From positions 1-64,000 of the forward strand of contig DATJRY010000015.1 in the NCBI GenBank assembly GCA_035504415.1: DNA of 64,000 bases. Direction: 5' to 3'. Both the position numbers and the translations under genes were made by a program. Below are positions 35,303 to 43,655 of this stretch, piece by piece. The notes under the pieces were generated by a model. That model was given only the letters and a program-made list of their open reading frames with translations. It was not told the origin of the DNA and did not search any database. Numbering within the stretch: the first letter of the stretch is position 1; each line of letters starts with the position of its first letter. The DNA comes from Candidatus Sulfotelmatobacter sp. (GTDB lineage: Bacteria > Vulcanimicrobiota > Vulcanimicrobiia > Vulcanimicrobiales > Vulcanimicrobiaceae).

Positions 35303-37285
35303 CTAGACGTTGGCCAACAGGCCGGCGGCGAGGTCGGCGATGTGCTCCGGCGTGAATCCGTATTCGTTGGCGATGGCGGCCGCGGGGGCGGACGTCCCGA
35401 AATGGTCGATCCCGAACGCGTGGCCGCGGTCCCCGACGTACTTTGCCCATCCGATGGTGGCCGCAGCCTCGATCGACAGGCGCGCTTTGATCTCGGGGGG
35501 CAGGACGGTGTTGCGGTACGCCTCGTCCTGCGCGTCGAACAACTTCCACGACGGCATCGAGACGACCCGGGCGCGCGTGCCGCGCGCAGCCAACAGTTTG
35601 GCGGCCTCGACGGCCAACGAGACCTCGGACCCGGTCGCGATCAGGATCACGTCGATCCCGCCGGCCGGATCCTGCAGCACGTAGGCGCCGCGCTGCACGT
35701 CGGCCTTGCGATCGCCCAGGAACGGCACCTTCTGGCGGGTGAGCACGAGCACGCACGGTCCGTTGCCCGGCTGGACCGCGTACTTCCACGCCTCGAGCGT
35801 CTCGAGCGCGTCGGCCGGGCGCAGGTCGATCAGGTTGGGGACCGCGCGCACCATCGAGAGCTGCTCGATCGGCTGGTGCGTCGGACCGTCTTCGCCCAGA
35901 AACACCGAGTCGTGGGTGAAGACGAAGACCTCGCGGATCGTGTTGAGCGCGGCCAGGCGCACCGCCGGCTTGCAGTAGTCGAGGAAGTTGAAGAAGGTCG
36001 CCGAGAACGGGAACAGGCCGCCGTGCAGCGCGATCCCGTTGCTGGCCGCGACCATCGCGTGCTCGCGCACGCCGTAGTGAATGTTGCGCCCGGCCGGCGT
36101 GGCCGGCTGGAAGTCGCCCTTGTCCTTGAGGTACGTCTTGGTCGAGGGATCGAGGTCGGCCGAGCCGCCGACCAGCTCCGGCATCGCGCCGGCGATCGCG
36201 TTCATCACCGTGCCGCCCGCATCGCGGGTCGCGACCGAGCCGTTCTCGGCGGTGAAGGTCGGCCACGGCAGGTCGGCCGGCAGTTTGCCGTCGCGCGCGC
36301 GCTCGAACTGCGCCGCCAGCTGGGCGTTGGCGCTCTTCCAGGTCGCGTAGCGCGCGTTCCAGTCCTGGCTGAGCTTCGCGCCCTTGGCGCCGACCTCGCG
36401 GAAGAACTGCAGCGGCTCGGCCGGCGTCACGAACGGCGGCTCGGTCCAATGCAGGGCCTCGCGTGTCGCCTCCATGTTCTTGCCCAGGGGCTCGCCGTGC
36501 GTCTTGAACGTGCCGGCCTCGGGCGAGCCGTAGCCGATCGTCGAGCGAATCGCGATCAGCGTCGGCTGCAGCGTCTCCGACTTCGCCAGCGTGATTGCAC
36601 GGTCGATCGTCTCGACGTCGTTGGCCTCGTCGGGCCCGACTTCGATCGTCTGCCAGCCGTAGGCTTCGAAACGCTCGCGCACGTCCTCGGTGAAGGTTAG
36701 GTTGGTGCTGCCCGCCAGCGAGACTTTGTTGTCGTCGTAGAGCACGATCAGCTTGCCCAGCGCCAGGTGTCCCGCGATCGAAGCCGCTTCGGAGGCGACG
36801 CCCTCCATTAGGTCGCCGTCGCCGGCCAGCACGTAGGTGTGATGGTCGATGATCGTCTGGTCGCGGTTGTAGACGGCGGCCAGGTGCGCCTCGGCGATCG
36901 CCATCCCGACCGCGTTGGCGAAGCCCTGCCCGAGCGGACCGGTCGTCACCTCGACGCCCGGCGTGTGATGGTACTCGGGATGCCCCGGCGTGCGGCTACC
37001 CAACTGGCGGAACGCCTTGAGGTCGTCGAGCGAGAGGTCGTAGCCGGTCAGGTGCAGCAGCGCGTAGAGCAGCGCCGAGCCATGCCCCGCGCTGAGGACG
37101 AAGCGGTCGCGATCGAACCAATGCGGGTCCTTCGGGTCGAACCGCAGATGGCGCGTCCAGAGCGTGAACGCCGCGGCCGCGGCGCCGAGCGGCAGGCCCG
37201 GATGGCCGGAATTCGCTTTCTGGACCGCGTCGACCGCCAGAAACCGGATTGCGTTGATGCGGAGTTCGTCGGCGTCGCTGTTCAT
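35303..37285 (-). CDS. tkt: Transketolase
   Basis: The product has 660 residues. It transfers two-carbon units with thiamine diphosphate. Motifs include SAGHGSALLYALLHLTGYDL, the ThDP motif GDGDLMEGVASEAASIAGHL ... NKVSLAG, and VFTHDSVFLGEDGPTHQPIE. It is the first gene of the six-gene pentose phosphate operon, with ribosome site GGAGAG before the ATG, and diverges from dapD. Confidence 0.97.
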   Translation of the reverse strand: MNSDADELRINAIRFLAVDAVQKANSGHPGLPLGAAAAAFTLWTRHLRFDPKDPHWFDRDRFVLSAGHGSALLYALLHLTGYDLSLDDLKAFRQLGSRTPGHPEYHHTPGVEVTTGPLGQGFANAVGMAIAEAHLAAVYNRDQTIIDHHTYVLAGDGDLMEGVASEAASIAGHLALGKLIVLYDDNKVSLAGSTNLTFTEDVRERFEAYGWQTIEVGPDEANDVETIDRAITLAKSETLQPTLIAIRSTIGYGSPEAGTFKTHGEPLGKNMEATREALHWTEPPFVTPAEPLQFFREVGAKGAKLSQDWNARYATWKSANAQLAAQFERARDGKLPADLPWPTFTAENGSVATRDAGGTVMNAIAGAMPELVGGSADLDPSTKTYLKDKGDFQPATPAGRNIHYGVREHAMVAASNGIALHGGLFPFSATFFNFLDYCKPAVRLAALNTIREVFVFTHDSVFLGEDGPTHQPIEQLSMVRAVPNLIDLRPADALETLEAWKYAVQPGNGPCVLVLTRQKVPFLGDRKADVQRGAYVLQDPAGGIDVILIATGSEVSLAVEAAKLLAARGTRARVVSMPSWKLFDAQDEAYRNTVLPPEIKARLSIEAAATIGWAKYVGDRGHAFGIDHFGTSAPAAAIANEYGFTPEHIADLAAGLLANV

Positions 37286-37403
37286 CGTCTCTCCACGGTA
37301 GCTCGAGCGGGGCGGGAAGGCGCGTTAGGCGTCTTACGATATCGTCCCCTCTCTAGAGTACCCGAGGCCGGTATCCGCGTTTGCGCCGCGAAGCAGGCCC
37401 TCG

Positions 37404-38300
37404 ATGGAATCGACGAAGTCCTCGGCGGAATCGACGCTGGAAGAGCGGGTCGTGGCCCTCGAGGAGCGGCTCGCCGCCGAACCCGAGGCGATCCGCAAGA
37501 AGCCCGGGCGCGTGGTCGAGGAGGTCCTCGAAGCGCTCGACGAGGGCGAGCTACGGGTCTGCGAGCCGCGAGACGGCGAGTGGGTCGTCAACGCCTGGGT
37601 GAAGCGAGCGATCCTCCTCTCCTTCGCACGGTTCGAGAACGAGTCGGTCCGCGACGCGGCGATGCGTGCCTCGGCGCTCGACGATCCGCTGGGCTCGCGC
37701 GGTTCGCTCCCCTCGTATTACGACAAGCTGCCCACCAAGCGGAATTGGAAGGCGCTCGGCGCGCGCTGCGTGCCGCCCGGCGTCGCACGCTACGGCTCGT
37801 TCCTGGGACGCGGCGCGATCCTGATGCCCGGCTACGTCAACGTCGGCGCCTACGTCGACGAGGGGACGATGGTCGACACCTGGGCCACGGTCGGGTCGTG
37901 CGCGCAGATCGGCAAGGGCGTGCACCTGAGCGGCGGCGTCGGGATCGGCGGCGTGCTCGAGCCGCCGCAGGCGATGCCGGTCATCGTCGAGGACGGCGCG
38001 TTCGTCGGCTCGCGCTGCATCGTCGTCGAGGGCGTGCGCGTCGGCGCCGAAGCGGTGCTCGGCGCCGGCGTCGTGCTGACCGCATCGACCCCGATCGTCG
38101 ACGTACGGGGCGCGTCGCCGGTGGTCACCAAAGGCGTGGTGCCGGCGCGGGCCGTCGTCATCCCCGGATCGTTGCCCAAGCAGTTCCCGGCCGGCGAGTT
38201 CGGCACGCCGTGCGCGCTGATCATCGGCGAGCGCACCGAGTCGACCGATCGCAAGACCTCGCTCAACGCCGCGCTGCGCGAATTCGAGGTCTCGGTGTGA
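37404..38300 (+). CDS. dapD: Tetrahydrodipicolinate N-succinyltransferase
   Basis: The product has 298 residues. It adds a succinyl group to tetrahydrodipicolinate in lysine/diaminopimelate synthesis. A helical N-terminal part precedes the left-handed beta-helix seen in GRGAILMPGYVNVGAYVDEG, then TMVDTWATVGSCAQIGKGVH and GGIGVLEPPQAMPVI-like turns. It overlaps the next gene by 4 bases. Confidence 0.95.
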   Translation: MESTKSSAESTLEERVVALEERLAAEPEAIRKKPGRVVEEVLEALDEGELRVCEPRDGEWVVNAWVKRAILLSFARFENESVRDAAMRASALDDPLGSRGSLPSYYDKLPTKRNWKALGARCVPPGVARYGSFLGRGAILMPGYVNVGAYVDEGTMVDTWATVGSCAQIGKGVHLSGGVGIGGVLEPPQAMPVIVEDGAFVGSRCIVVEGVRVGAEAVLGAGVVLTASTPIVDVRGASPVVTKGVVPARAVVIPGSLPKQFPAGEFGTPCALIIGERTESTDRKTSLNAALREFEVSV

Positions 38301-39442
38301 GCCTGACCTCGTCCGCCGTGCGCCTGAATCCCGCCGTCACCGGGATCGAACCATCGGTCATTCGTGCCATCGCCGCCAAGAAGCAGCCGGGGACGATCGA
38401 TCTCGGGCTCGGCGAGCCGACGCTGCTGCCGCAGCAGCGGTTCATCGACGCCGCCGCACGGTGGGTGGCGGAGAACGGCGTCAAGTACACGGTCAACGCC
38501 GGCGATCTCGCGCTGCGCGAGCGCATCGCCGCGCACTATGCGTATCCGGGGATGTCGGCCGGCAAGAACGTCTGCGTGACGACCGGTTCGCAAGAAGCGG
38601 TCTACGTCGCGATCAAGACCCTGCTCGATCCGGCGCGGGACGAGCTGCTGGTCGTCGAGCCGGCGTTTCCGGCCTACGCGAAGATGGCGCAACTCGAGGG
38701 CGTCGCGCATCGGGCCGTCGCGCTGGCGGAAGAAGATGGGTTCGCGTACGACGTCGACGCGATTCTCGAGGCGATTGGGCCGCGGACGCGGGTCATCGTC
38801 ATCGGCTCGCCGGCGAACCCGACGGGGCGCGTCCTGCGCGACGCCGACGCGCGGCGGCTGGCTGAGGCACTGCTGGCACGCGACGGCGAGCCGATCTGGG
38901 TGCTCCACGATGAGATCTACCGCGAGCTGACCTACATCGACGATCCCGGCTACGTCGCGCGCTACTACCCGTACACCGTCGTCGCCAACTCGCTCTCAAA
39001 GTCCAACGCGCTGACCGGCATGCGCATCGGGTGGCTGCTGGCGCCCGACTCCGTGATTGACACGCTCGTGAAAACGCACGCCTGGGTCACCTCGACCGCC
39101 AGCGCGTTCGGTCAACGCGTCGCGTACGAGATTTTCGGCGAGCCGGGTGCGATTGAGGAACAATCGGCTTGGTACCGCACGCAGCGCGAAGGCGTCCTTC
39201 GCGTACTCGATGCAAGCGGCCTACGCTACGTCCCGATCGACGGCGCGTTCTACGTCTGCGTACGCCTGCCAAACGGAGGCGACTCGATCGCAGCCGCTTA
39301 CGAATTGGTCGAGCACCGCGGCGTCGCCGCAATCCCCGGCCGCATCTTCGGCCCCTCCCTTGAAGGCTGGCTACGCCTTAGCTGGGTCGCACCGATCGAC
39401 GATGTCGCGGCAGGACTGCGGCGCGTCGCCGCTCTGCGTTAG
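38297..39442 (+). CDS. PLP-dependent aminotransferase, probably DapC-like
   Basis: The product has 381 residues from a GTG at 38297 overlapping the dapD stop. It is a fold-type I class I/II aminotransferase: TTGSQEAVYVAIKTLLDP, IGSPANPTGRVL, the aspartate in VLHDEIYRELTY, and the PLP lysine in ANSLSKSNALTGMRIGWLL. Coupling to dapD suggests N-succinyl-diaminopimelate aminotransferase, but related enzymes acting on other amino acids cannot be excluded. Confidence 0.88.
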   Translation: MSLTSSAVRLNPAVTGIEPSVIRAIAAKKQPGTIDLGLGEPTLLPQQRFIDAAARWVAENGVKYTVNAGDLALRERIAAHYAYPGMSAGKNVCVTTGSQEAVYVAIKTLLDPARDELLVVEPAFPAYAKMAQLEGVAHRAVALAEEDGFAYDVDAILEAIGPRTRVIVIGSPANPTGRVLRDADARRLAEALLARDGEPIWVLHDEIYRELTYIDDPGYVARYYPYTVVANSLSKSNALTGMRIGWLLAPDSVIDTLVKTHAWVTSTASAFGQRVAYEIFGEPGAIEEQSAWYRTQREGVLRVLDASGLRYVPIDGAFYVCVRLPNGGDSIAAAYELVEHRGVAAIPGRIFGPSLEGWLRLSWVAPIDDVAAGLRRVAALR

Positions 39443-40220
39443 CTTATCACGACCGGATCGCGATTCGCGGTATGCCATGCGCTTGCTTCTCATTCCTGAG
39501 GCCTCTCGAACCTGAGGCCTCTCGAACCGGGCTCAGCACGGTTCTGGGGTTAGTGGCGGATTCCGAAGGGCCGGTCTAGGCTTCGAATTAGGGCAGGCTG
39601 TTGCGGTGACCGCAGGCGCCGCGACCCGCGCTGGCGGCGACGTCAACGGCCGTGCTGCAACACTCTACGCCGCGCGCCGCCAACGCCGTGTACACCGCGG
39701 CCTTGGGCTGGTTGCTCCGGGAATCGCTCTGCATAAGCAGACCCGTCCGCGCGCTAAGACGAGGGACGCCGGTAATTCGGGAATCACAGAGTTCTCGATA
39801 ATCGCGAGGCGCTGTCACACTTTCGGGTGAGCGGAGCGCACAAGCTGCAATGGGCTGATCTCCCGACGGCCGGATACCAGCGCCGCCCCTCGGCCGGGGT
39901 CTACCTCATTGGAATGAAGTGTGCTCAAGCCGAGGTTGCTCTGTCCCCTCTTTGGCGCTAGATAGACTGGCGGTCCGCGGTTTTCTCACGATTTAGTCAG
40001 CCTCTTCTGAGTGAGGGGCGTCTCTTTAGAGGCGCGCTCCAAGATCACTCTAGAGAGGAATTTCGCGCCGCTAGCGTTCGCGCAATGATGTCGGAGTCCA
40101 CCGGCACTCGTCGGTGAGGCAAAACAAAAACGAGTCCCTTACGGAACCCGCCTCCGACTCTCGCAGAGCTACGGTTCGGTTCTCGCACGGGGCCTCCTTC
40201 CCGAGAAAGGGGTCCACCAA
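39443..40220. other. Gene-poor stretch at the left edge of an island
   Basis: There is no convincing protein gene here. It holds a 2x16-base tandem repeat and several short hairpins, for example GCGTCTCT/AGAGGCGC around 40018-40035. Base composition shifts from very GC-rich to mixed along this stretch, marking the start of the island. No tRNA or attachment site was recognised. Confidence 0.6.
39495..39526. repeat. Tandem 16-base direct repeat
   Basis: CCTGAGGCCTCTCGAA occurs twice head to tail, followed by CCGGGCTCAGCACGG. This resembles the short interspersed intergenic elements of the type GTGCTGAGCCxxxTCGA seen in many bacteria. Only this copy was found in the window. Confidence 0.7.
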
Positions 40221-40889
40221 GTGGATCAGCCTATTTCGTATACACTCTCTCCGTCTTCCCTCACGTTTCTGTGGGAGGAATGCAAGCACGACTTCTATAT
40301 GCACGTCGTTCGCGGGATTCATCGGCCGAACACGCCCTTTCCATCCATCTTCGCTAAGATTGATGCTGCCATGAAGCGGCGCTTTGCCGAAGATCGTTGG
40401 CACTCGTTCGGAGAGGGCCAACCGTCTTTCAAGATCGCCCACGGCGAGAAGGTGGTTCGCTCTTCACCAATCGTGCTGCCAAACCGGCAGGTCACGCTCA
40501 GCGTGAAGGGCCGGTATGATAGCATTCTCACGTTTGAGGATGGTTCGTTGGTCTTGTGCGACTTTAAAACCGCATCGGTCAAGCCTGAGAACCTCGACAA
40601 GTACTGGGTGCAGTTGCACGCCTACGCTTTCGCACTGGAGCATCCCGCCCCGGGAAGCCTGTCGGTTAAAATCGACCGACTCGGTCTAGGGGTATTCGAT
40701 CCCGCGAGTTTTGCCTACGATGGCGAGGCGGGAGGTTCGCTTAGTGGCGCAATGCATTGGATCGACATGCAGCGCGATGATAAGCGCTTCCTCACCTTCA
40801 TGGATGATGTGGCTGCCGTACTCGAGCAACCGGAGCCGCCGGTCCCGTCACCCGATTGCTCTTTCTGCAGCTACCGTATAGCGGCTTAG
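40221..40889 (+). CDS. PD-(D/E)XK nuclease, RecB/Cas4-like
   Basis: The product has 222 residues from a GTG at 40221. The nuclease core shows GRYDSILTFEDGSLVLCDFK with D100 and D114-x-K116, then QLHAYAFALE (Q131, Y135) as motif IV-like. Cysteines C21 near the N-terminus and C213/C216 at the C-terminus recall the iron-sulfur cluster of Cas4/AddB nucleases, but the last C-terminal cysteine is missing because the protein ends at YRIAA. No cas genes or CRISPR array are near. Composition is lower in GC than the core genes, suggesting transfer. Confidence 0.8.
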   Translation: MDQPISYTLSPSSLTFLWEECKHDFYMHVVRGIHRPNTPFPSIFAKIDAAMKRRFAEDRWHSFGEGQPSFKIAHGEKVVRSSPIVLPNRQVTLSVKGRYDSILTFEDGSLVLCDFKTASVKPENLDKYWVQLHAYAFALEHPAPGSLSVKIDRLGLGVFDPASFAYDGEAGGSLSGAMHWIDMQRDDKRFLTFMDDVAAVLEQPEPPVPSPDCSFCSYRIAA

Positions 40890-40892
40890 ATA

Positions 40893-40930
40893 GACGTTCG
40901 GTGACCGAGAACCCTCGGTCACCGAACGTC
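40893..40930. terminator. Perfect 17-base hairpin between convergent genes
   Basis: GACGTTCGGTGACCGAG (40893-40909), loop AACC, then its exact complement (40914-40930). It lies 4 bases after the nuclease stop and before the convergent LuxR-type gene, so it may stop transcription in both directions. No T tract. Confidence 0.65.
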
Positions 40931-40976
40931 CCCACGGGCTTCCTAGCCGATGAAAACGGAGTACAAGTTATGTGCA

Positions 40977-41978
40977 CTACGGCGTGGACGAAGATGCCTG
41001 CAGAACTCCTCGAGCAGCGATTGCAAGATCAACCCTCGAGACGTTGTTGTCTCCGACTATGTCTCTCATTTTTGCACGTATACTCTTCACGTGCGACTTA
41101 ACGGTGTTCAAGCTCACCGTCAGCTTCTCGGCTATCTCCAAATCCTTTAGCCCTTGACCAAGCAGTTGGAATACCTGACGCTGGGCTGGCGTGAGATTAC
41201 TCCACAGCTCATCCGCGGCACGAGACTGCTCGCTTTGACGCCTTACGGTCTCGATCTCGCGAAGAACATCCATGGGCTCGGCAAAATTGCTAGCAAAAAT
41301 ATACGATATGATGAGCGAGACGAGCGCTGCGGGCAAGACCGACCACCAGAACACGGATCGAACGATTGCGTGAAAGTCCGCCAACGGCGCCGAGTCATAC
41401 TCTGCGCTTACAAGACCTATCACTTTGCCGTCATTCATAACCGGCGTGAACGCTGCGACGTATGTCCCGCTATCGTCTGAAATAGGCGACAATGTATAGG
41501 TTGTCTTTTTTGTGGAGTAAGCAGCCAGTTCTAGATCGTCTGCCTTCCCGATATCGTCCAAATCGGGTTCTCCATTGTCGATATCATACTCTTCCCCTCG
41601 GATGACTAGCGCTACAAAAACGGACCCTTCTTTTGCACGGAAGTAGCGCTGCGAGAGATCGACAACGTCTTTGTGGTAACGTCTGAATAGTGAGGAGCCT
41701 TTTCCTTCCTTTTGAACGCGGTCGACTAGCGACCAATCAGTGCTCGCCGCCGCAGCAAGCGAAATCCGCATGGCCTGGGCGGTTTTATCATGTATCCATC
41801 GATCCGTATTGAAGCCCAATAAGCGGCTTGCGATGACAATAACGAGCATCTCTGCCAGAAAAACAAGGCCCAGCGCTTTGAGGAACGTTTTGTTCCAAGG
41901 TCGCTTAATGATTGTCAAATCATCGCTCCAATGGACTTCGCCATGGCGGTCTCTCACGCTTCCGGGGTGGACGGCCAC
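40977..41978 (-). CDS. Membrane-bound LuxR-type regulator with extracytoplasmic sensor
   Basis: The product has 333 residues from a GTG at 41978; a TTG at 41918 preceded by GGAG would give 313. The order is a membrane helix (34-54), an extracytoplasmic domain of about 150 residues resembling a Cache/PAS-like sensor (YVAAFTPVMNDGKVIGLVSA), a second membrane helix (209-230), then a LuxR helix-turn-helix (LTPAQRQVFQLLGQGLKDLE, IAEKLTVSLNTVKSHVKSI). It is a one-component system joining outside sensing directly to DNA binding. Its GC content is clearly lower than the flanking core genes. Confidence 0.85.
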   Translation of the reverse strand: MAVHPGSVRDRHGEVHWSDDLTIIKRPWNKTFLKALGLVFLAEMLVIVIASRLLGFNTDRWIHDKTAQAMRISLAAAASTDWSLVDRVQKEGKGSSLFRRYHKDVVDLSQRYFRAKEGSVFVALVIRGEEYDIDNGEPDLDDIGKADDLELAAYSTKKTTYTLSPISDDSGTYVAAFTPVMNDGKVIGLVSAEYDSAPLADFHAIVRSVFWWSVLPAALVSLIISYIFASNFAEPMDVLREIETVRRQSEQSRAADELWSNLTPAQRQVFQLLGQGLKDLEIAEKLTVSLNTVKSHVKSIRAKMRDIVGDNNVSRVDLAIAARGVLQASSSTP

Positions 41979-42547
41979 TACCCGCCTGCGAAGCCGACCA
42001 CGCGTGGGCCCGACGCCGAAAAGGCCCTAGCGCACGCTTGTGACTCGTCGTGCATCATTCCCGCCGGCGGGCCGATTGATCTCTCCATATGGCGTCGCCC
42101 GTAAGTAGTTCGGCTTCAGCAGAACGTGCCAGACGTAACGCTCACCGGCGATCAGAGTGCCAGTGGAGAAGAGCATCTCCCTAGCCTGTGTTGCATGTCA
42201 TCCGTGGTGATGGCGCCTGAGACGCGGGCGAGCTGTTCACGCACCCGAAGCTCGTCGCCGACCAGCTGAGCGTGGAGCGTGAACCAGATCCACGTCGCAC
42301 GTTTGGCGTGCTCGTTGCCCGGGCTGCGTGCCGCCTAAGCGCCGATCGACGACCTGACAGAAGAAGGGGAGGGCCTTTCGACCCTCCCCGCTCGGCTCGA
42401 CTTTCGTCGATGCGCTGCGATTTGTCCACGAACCGCCGCTCGCGGTCGCCGCGCTTCCGGGGCGATCCGGTCGCAAGCTGCCGCCTACGTCCAATCGCCA
42501 GCCAGGGCCGGATACCGGTTCCGGTTGTCCTAGCGCTATCGGTGCCA
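41979..42547. other. Intergenic stretch with gene remnants
   Basis: There is no intact gene. On the minus strand, one frame ending near 42130 reads WFTLHAQLVGDELRVREQL and lacks a start codon. A 49-codon frame (42176-42027) starting MLFSTGTLIAGERYVWHVLL follows in another phase. These could be parts of one decayed gene, or chance. A hairpin GGGGAGGG/CCCTCCCC (42366-42373, 42382-42389) is present and could end transcription from 42548. Confidence 0.4.
42366..42389 (-). terminator. Hairpin downstream of the 42.5-43.6 kb gene
   Basis: An 8-base perfect stem GGGGAGGG/CCCTCCCC with an 8-base loop, followed on the minus strand by TTCTTCTGTC. It is a plausible weak intrinsic terminator about 160 bases after the stop. 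Confidence 0.45.
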
Positions 42548-43585
42548 TCATTCTAGCATGTTGTGGAGTTCCTTGACCAGGGTGGCTTCGAGGTACGCGC
42601 ACACCGCTGCGAGCGGCTGGTCGAACGCTGCCGATCGATTCAGCTGCGCGCCGATGCGCGGATCGAGCGCTTCAAACGTCGGAAGCAGTTTCTGGAGTGT
42701 CGTAAACTGCTGCGCCCGCAGCGCGACGTACAAGTGTACGAGAATGATTTCCGCGAGCAGGATTCGCCAGAACACCGGCATGCGTGCGACCGTGAAATCA
42801 TCGACGACGCGCTCCGTCTCTTTCATTGCGGAAGAGAGCGTGCCTTGCGGAAGCTCGAAACGGAGAACCGAGTAACGAATGAGCTCGCGACGGCCGCCCT
42901 TGAGCGGGACCTTTCCGAGCAGTGCTCGTAGGAAAGCCTCCGGATTGAGGGACTGCTCAGGTGGGCGGACGTAGTTACACGGCGGCGCGCTTTCAGCCAG
43001 CTCCTCGTCCGCAAGAAGCATTTTCTCGACGTACTCGAGCACCAGCCATTGCTGGCGCAGCGTCAAGCTCAACTGTAAGGACGCGGTCCCACCAGCTGCG
43101 TGACGTTCGCTGAGCGAACGAAAACGTGCGATCGGCATGTGTATCGCATACGCGATCTCGAGGAGGCGCGCCGGCGCCTGCGCGCGTGATACTCGCTTCC
43201 CCGCGCGGCTCAAGCTGCACAAGAGAACGATCTTGCGCTCCATCTCGAGTAAGTCGTTTTGCAGAGCTTCACACGTGGCTGCGATAGCGCGTCGCGTCGC
43301 GTTCTGCTTGTACTCGTCGGTGACAGCCTTTACGCCGCGTTCTTTTTCGACCGCGGCAGCGACGTCGAGTTGTTCTTTCCGCTGCAACTCCGCGACGGTT
43401 TGGTCATGGGCTTGTTTGCTCAGAGCGCTTTGGGAAAGCCGAGTCAACCACGCGCCGACAAGGAGAGCAATAGCCGAGAGCAGCGCTGCGAAGACCGTCG
43501 CTGTACCGACGGGGATTCCGTCGTGGGCTGTAGGCGCTGGCGAGGCCTGCGCGAGGAGCACGGTTGCTCCGACGAACCACACCAT
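42548..43585 (-). CDS. Membrane-anchored protein of unknown function
   Basis: The product has 345 residues. Two N-terminal hydrophobic stretches are visible (VWFVGATVLLAQA, a possible signal peptide, and TVFAALLSAIALLVGAWLT near 30-48). A charged coiled coil (about 50-100) and a mostly helical cytoplasmic domain with no recognised motif follow. Late in the protein another hydrophobic stretch occurs (FWRILLAEIILVHLYVAL). It belongs to the island by position. I do not recognise the family. Confidence 0.7.
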   Translation of the reverse strand: MVWFVGATVLLAQASPAPTAHDGIPVGTATVFAALLSAIALLVGAWLTRLSQSALSKQAHDQTVAELQRKEQLDVAAAVEKERGVKAVTDEYKQNATRRAIAATCEALQNDLLEMERKIVLLCSLSRAGKRVSRAQAPARLLEIAYAIHMPIARFRSLSERHAAGGTASLQLSLTLRQQWLVLEYVEKMLLADEELAESAPPCNYVRPPEQSLNPEAFLRALLGKVPLKGGRRELIRYSVLRFELPQGTLSSAMKETERVVDDFTVARMPVFWRILLAEIILVHLYVALRAQQFTTLQKLLPTFEALDPRIGAQLNRSAAFDQPLAAVCAYLEATLVKELHNMLE

Positions 43586-43655
43586 GGCAGTGCGTTGGCG
43601 TTTCTCGCCTCATCCTCCTATGCAATCGAGCGGAGGGCCCATTGGCACGCCCACG

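Noticed and set aside
39495-39526. CRISPR-like repeat
   Set aside because: There are two adjacent copies with no spacer between them, and no cas genes nearby.
39830-39990. tRNA gene or attachment site at the island edge
   Set aside because: No T-arm GTTCRA motif with matching acceptor stem could be found.
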